Assembly (NCBI GenBank): GCA_035690065.1
Contig: DASSKW010000081.1
Span: forward strand, 1-16,204
DNA: 16,204 bases
Direction: 5' to 3'
Origin: DASSKW01 sp035690065
GTDB taxonomy: Bacteria > Pseudomonadota > Gammaproteobacteria > Natronospirales > REEB76
A program made the position numbers and the translations under genes. Below, one piece after another: positions 13,508 through 16,204 of the stretch. The stretch's first letter is position 1. Every line of letters starts with the position of its first letter. The notes below the pieces were generated by a model. It saw only the letters and a list, made by a program, of their open reading frames with translations, was not told the DNA's origin and ran no database searches.

Positions 13508-14053
13508 ATGACTACTCTAGTACGTCTGAGCAAGGCCGGTTATTACGCCGACTTCGTCTTCTATCCGGTACTGTTGCTATTGCTGGCAGGGGCGGCAGTG
13601 GATCACGATTCGCCTGTACACTGGCTCATCTGGCTCTTGCTGTGTGCAACCGGGATCGCAACATGGACGCTGATTGAATACTGGCTGCATCGCGTCGTCT
13701 TCCATCACGTCGTACCGTTTCGAGGATTCCATGATCTGCATCACGATGCGCCGACAGCGAAGATCGGTACCCCGACCTGGGTCACCGCAAGCCTGATCTG
13801 CGGGGGGATGCTGTTACCGCTGTGGCGGGAGGGAGGATTCAATCTGGCGAGCGGCCTGACTTCAGGGCTGGTCGCAGGCTACCTCTGGTATGTAACGGCA
13901 CATCATGCAGCTCATCATTGGCGCGCCCATCCGGATTCATATCTGTATCGGGTCAAGCGGCATCATGCGATACACCATCATGTCGGGTATCCGTGCTATT
14001 TCGGCGTGACAACACTTTTCTGGGATCGGGTGTTTGGTACCAGTCGGCAGTAA
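13508..14053 (+). CDS. Fatty-acid hydroxylase / sterol desaturase family membrane protein
   Basis: A 181-residue integral membrane diiron oxygenase-type protein. Hydrophobic segments lie at about 16-31, 39-60, 92-106 and 118-131. The histidine clusters expected for two irons are present: HRVVFHH (61-67), HDLHH (75-79), HHAAHH (132-137) and HHAIHHH (152-158). Start ATG 13508 follows AGGTGAG at short distance and gives a normal small family member. The open frame back to 13160 overlaps the upstream divergent gene and lacks support. Known family members hydroxylate or desaturate lipids such as fatty acids, sterols and carotenoids; the substrate here is unknown. The 224 bases upstream hold a TTGACA (13320-13325), but no matching -10 box at normal spacing. 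Confidence 0.85.
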   Translation: MTTLVRLSKAGYYADFVFYPVLLLLLAGAAVDHDSPVHWLIWLLLCATGIATWTLIEYWLHRVVFHHVVPFRGFHDLHHDAPTAKIGTPTWVTASLICGGMLLPLWREGGFNLASGLTSGLVAGYLWYVTAHHAAHHWRAHPDSYLYRVKRHHAIHHHVGYPCYFGVTTLFWDRVFGTSRQ

Positions 14054-14091
14054 CCAGACGGGACTTTGATGCACTGCGGGTCCGCGATATA

Positions 14092-14742
14092 TCAATCACG
14101 TTTTCGCAACATCACATGCGTCGCACGTTCACCGGCAACGGATCCGGTACATTCATATCCAAGGGCGCGCAGGTCGATACCGTTGAAAAGGTTTTCGCCT
14201 GATCCGAGCAGGACCGGTCGGGAAACCAGGTGCAGTTCATCGATCAAGCCGGCTTGCAGGTATTGGCGTATCGTCGCCACGCCGCCACCCAGACGTACGT
14301 CACGGGCACCGGCTGCTGCCTTTGCCTGTTTCAGGGCCGATTCAATACCGTCGGTTACGAAGTAAAACGTCGTACCGCCCGCCATCTCAAGCGGGGCGCG
14401 AGGGTGGTGGGTAAGTACGAACACCGGTACGTGATAGGGCGGTTCCTCGCCCCACCAACCTTTCCAGTCCTCATCCGGCCAGGAACCGCGAATGGGACCG
14501 AACATGTTGCGGCCAAGGATCCACGCGCCGATGTCTTGAAACCCTTTTTCGGCAAACGAATTATCGATGCCGGTCTCGCCGCCATCGCCCAGCCCGTGCA
14601 TCTCGCGCCAGACGCGGGTGTTGAAGAACCACTCCATGAGTTCGGGTCCGCCGACGCCAAGTGGATTCTGAAGGTCCTGATCCGGTCCGGCACCGTAGCC
14701 ATCGAGGGAGACTGCAAAACTATGGACACGAAGTTTGCTCAT
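14092..14742 (-). CDS. RibD C-terminal / dihydrofolate-reductase-fold protein
   Basis: A 216-residue protein of the RibD-C/DHFR-like superfamily, commonly annotated as a dihydrofolate reductase family protein and probably an NAD(P)H-dependent reductase of unknown substrate. It has the N-terminal SLDGYGAG motif, ILGRNMFGPIRGSWPD (about 75-90), a VLTHHPRAPLEMAGGTTFYFVTDG strand-turn region, DVRLGGGVATIRQYL (nucleotide-binding glycine stretch) and LIDELHLVSRPVLLGSG. I chose ATG 14742, with a GAGAG 8 bases upstream; a GTG two codons earlier (14748) is possible. It lies 27 bases downstream of the gamma-glutamyltransferase-family gene on the same strand, so the pair may share a transcript. It converges on the hydroxylase gene, 38 bases away. 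Confidence 0.85.
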   Translation of the reverse strand: MSKLRVHSFAVSLDGYGAGPDQDLQNPLGVGGPELMEWFFNTRVWREMHGLGDGGETGIDNSFAEKGFQDIGAWILGRNMFGPIRGSWPDEDWKGWWGEEPPYHVPVFVLTHHPRAPLEMAGGTTFYFVTDGIESALKQAKAAAGARDVRLGGGVATIRQYLQAGLIDELHLVSRPVLLGSGENLFNGIDLRALGYECTGSVAGERATHVMLRKRD

Positions 14743-14769
14743 AACCACTCTCGCTGAATAAAGTCGAAC

Positions 14770-16204
14770 TCAGTAGCCGATCACTTCGCCGTCCTTGCGC
14801 ATCTCGCTGGCGCCCCAGTACACATGCTGCACCGGGTCGAACATGATCGCTTCGTATCCGCCGAATACGCCGGCAGTGCCGGGCGGCACCTCGATCACCT
14901 TGTAACCGCGTTTCTCAAGCTCGGTTTTGATCTGCGGATCGAAACCCGATTCCATCTTGACCGTGCCGATACCCTCGGATGGCAGCCCGGTAGGCGTGGC
15001 GCTGCCGAAATGCCGCCAGCGTGCCGCGTCACCGGCTTCCTGCACGTTCATGCCGAAGTCGATCATGTTGACGAGTACTTGCGTCTGGCCCTGCGGTTGC
15101 ATGTCGCCGCCCATCACGCCGAAGGCGAGCCACGGTTTGCCGTCTTTCATCACGAAGGCGGGGATGATGGTGTGGAATGGGCGCTTGCGGGGGGCGTACA
15201 CATTGGCGTCGCCGCTGTGCAGCGAATACAGTGCGCCGCGATCCTGGAACATGAAACCGAGTCCGTCGGCGACCAGGCCCGAACCCATGCCGGCGTAGTT
15301 GGACTGGATCATCGAGACCATCATGCCGTCGTTGTCGGCGGTCTCGAAATCGGTAGTGTCGCCGTTGAACAGGCGCGGATCGCCGGGGCCGATGTTCGGG
15401 TTGGCATGGTCGAGGCTGATCAGCTTGCGGCGCTGGTCGGCATATTTATCCGACAGTAGGCCTTTCATCGGCACGTCATAGAAGCGCGGGTCCGCATAGT
15501 ATTTCGCAAGATCTTCGTAAGCGAGGCGTTTGGCTTCGATCTCCGCAGTCAGCGTATCGGCGCTGCCGAGTCCCAGCTTCTTGAGGTCGAAGCCTTTCAG
15601 CAGGTTGAGCATCTCCAGTGTCGCGAAACCCTGACCGTTCGGCGGCAGTTCATATACATCGTAGCCACGGTAATCGACTGATTCCGGTTGCACCCATTCG
15701 CCGTGGTAATCGGCGAAGTCCGAATAACGCAGGTCACCGCCGATGCGCTGGAAATAATCACCCATGATATGTGCGAGCTTGCCTTTGTAGAACACATCGC
15801 GCCCGCCTTTCGCGATCATCGACAGGGTATTCGCGAGGTCATGGTTGCGGAAGATCTCACCCTGGCGCGGCGTGTGGCCGTCGATCAAATAGGTATGCTT
15901 CGCGTTGGCGAATTCCTCGATCAAGCCGCGGTGCTGTTCAAAGTCCTCGAAATTGAGCTTCCAGTATCGCGAGACGATCTCCGTCACCGGGAAGCCGTGT
16001 TTCGCGTAGGCGATCGCAGGCGCGAGATCTTCACTGATCGGCAATTTGCCGAAGCGCTGGTGCAATGCGAACCAGGTATCGACCACGCCCGGCACGGTGA
16101 TTGGAAGCGAGCCGAGTTCCGGAATCTGATCGGACGGTCTCATCCCGGCTTTCTTGTAAGCGGCTGCGACTTCGGCCTGCATCTTCGCGAGATCGCGCCC
16201 CTTC
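14770..16204 (-). CDS. ggt: Gamma-glutamyltransferase-family protein (5' end missing)
   Basis: An N-terminal-nucleophile hydrolase-type protein whose gene runs off the right edge. The frame is open to 16204, so the ATG at 16182 is internal and any signal peptide lies outside the window. About 478 residues are visible. The self-cleavage and nucleophile region reads NGDTTDFETADNDG; the first Thr (codon at 15355-15357) corresponds to the catalytic Thr. Typical enzymes have TTH there, whereas this one has TTD. The SNYAGMGSGLV and FGVMGGDMQPQGQTQVL segments match the small subunit and resemble the YwrD-like branch. Known members transfer or hydrolyse gamma-glutamyl groups, mostly of glutathione in the periplasm; substrate is uncertain here. 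Confidence 0.9.
   Translation of the reverse strand, partial: KGRDLAKMQAEVAAAYKKAGMRPSDQIPELGSLPITVPGVVDTWFALHQRFGKLPISEDLAPAIAYAKHGFPVTEIVSRYWKLNFEDFEQHRGLIEEFANAKHTYLIDGHTPRQGEIFRNHDLANTLSMIAKGGRDVFYKGKLAHIMGDYFQRIGGDLRYSDFADYHGEWVQPESVDYRGYDVYELPPNGQGFATLEMLNLLKGFDLKKLGLGSADTLTAEIEAKRLAYEDLAKYYADPRFYDVPMKGLLSDKYADQRRKLISLDHANPNIGPGDPRLFNGDTTDFETADNDGMMVSMIQSNYAGMGSGLVADGLGFMFQDRGALYSLHSGDANVYAPRKRPFHTIIPAFVMKDGKPWLAFGVMGGDMQPQGQTQVLVNMIDFGMNVQEAGDAARWRHFGSATPTGLPSEGIGTVKMESGFDPQIKTELEKRGYKVIEVPPGTAGVFGGYEAIMFDPVQHVYWGASEMRKDGEVIGY

Overview
The window looks like chromosomal DNA of a gammaproteobacterium, perhaps a chemolithotrophic or environmental lineage. The xseB-ispA-dxs order is typical of that class, and the ParE, FolE2 and Mug-type proteins read as proteobacterial. 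This placement is inferred from gene order and protein character; no rRNA or other phylogenetic marker is present. Coding density is high, with no rRNA, tRNA, CRISPR array or insertion sequence visible.

Layout. Positions 1-104 may hold the tail of an unidentified gene. A Ser/Thr kinase fused to a cyclic-nucleotide-binding-like domain follows (138-1436, +). It converges on a minus-strand run xseB > ispA > dxs > folE2 (5581 down to 1486), which covers an exonuclease VII subunit, isoprenoid precursor synthesis and the first step of folate synthesis. A 12-bp perfect inverted repeat lies between the converging ends.

Divergent from xseB is the most interesting block (5653-8770, +). It encodes a rubredoxin-less rubrerythrin, a possible 40-residue small ORF inside a long imperfect inverted repeat, a GlpC/HdrD-like Fe-S protein, a small ferritin-like protein of the encapsulated-ferritin (EncFtn) type, and a DUF3501 protein. 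A cluster of GACT/AGTC half-sites, including a perfect 7-1-7 palindrome, overlaps its likely promoter. The EncFtn-like protein keeps the metal ligands of the family, but has no cargo-loading tail and no encapsulin shell gene beside it. The block may be an iron/peroxide stress module in which an EncFtn-type ferroxidase works without a nanocompartment.

Next comes a ribbon-helix-helix antitoxin and MazF/PemK-like toxin pair (8847-9430) that leads within 19 bases into parE (9450-11336). Its promoter carries an 18-bp palindrome and predicts a leaderless transcript. Instead of parC, parE is followed by a broken membrane-protein gene (about 11352-11744), probably a CPBP/CAAX-protease remnant.

The right end holds a Mug-type DNA glycosylase lacking the classical catalytic Asn (-), a DUF5996 protein (-), a small fatty-acid-hydroxylase-family membrane protein (+), a RibD-C/DHFR-fold reductase (-) and a gamma-glutamyltransferase-family gene cut by the window edge (-).
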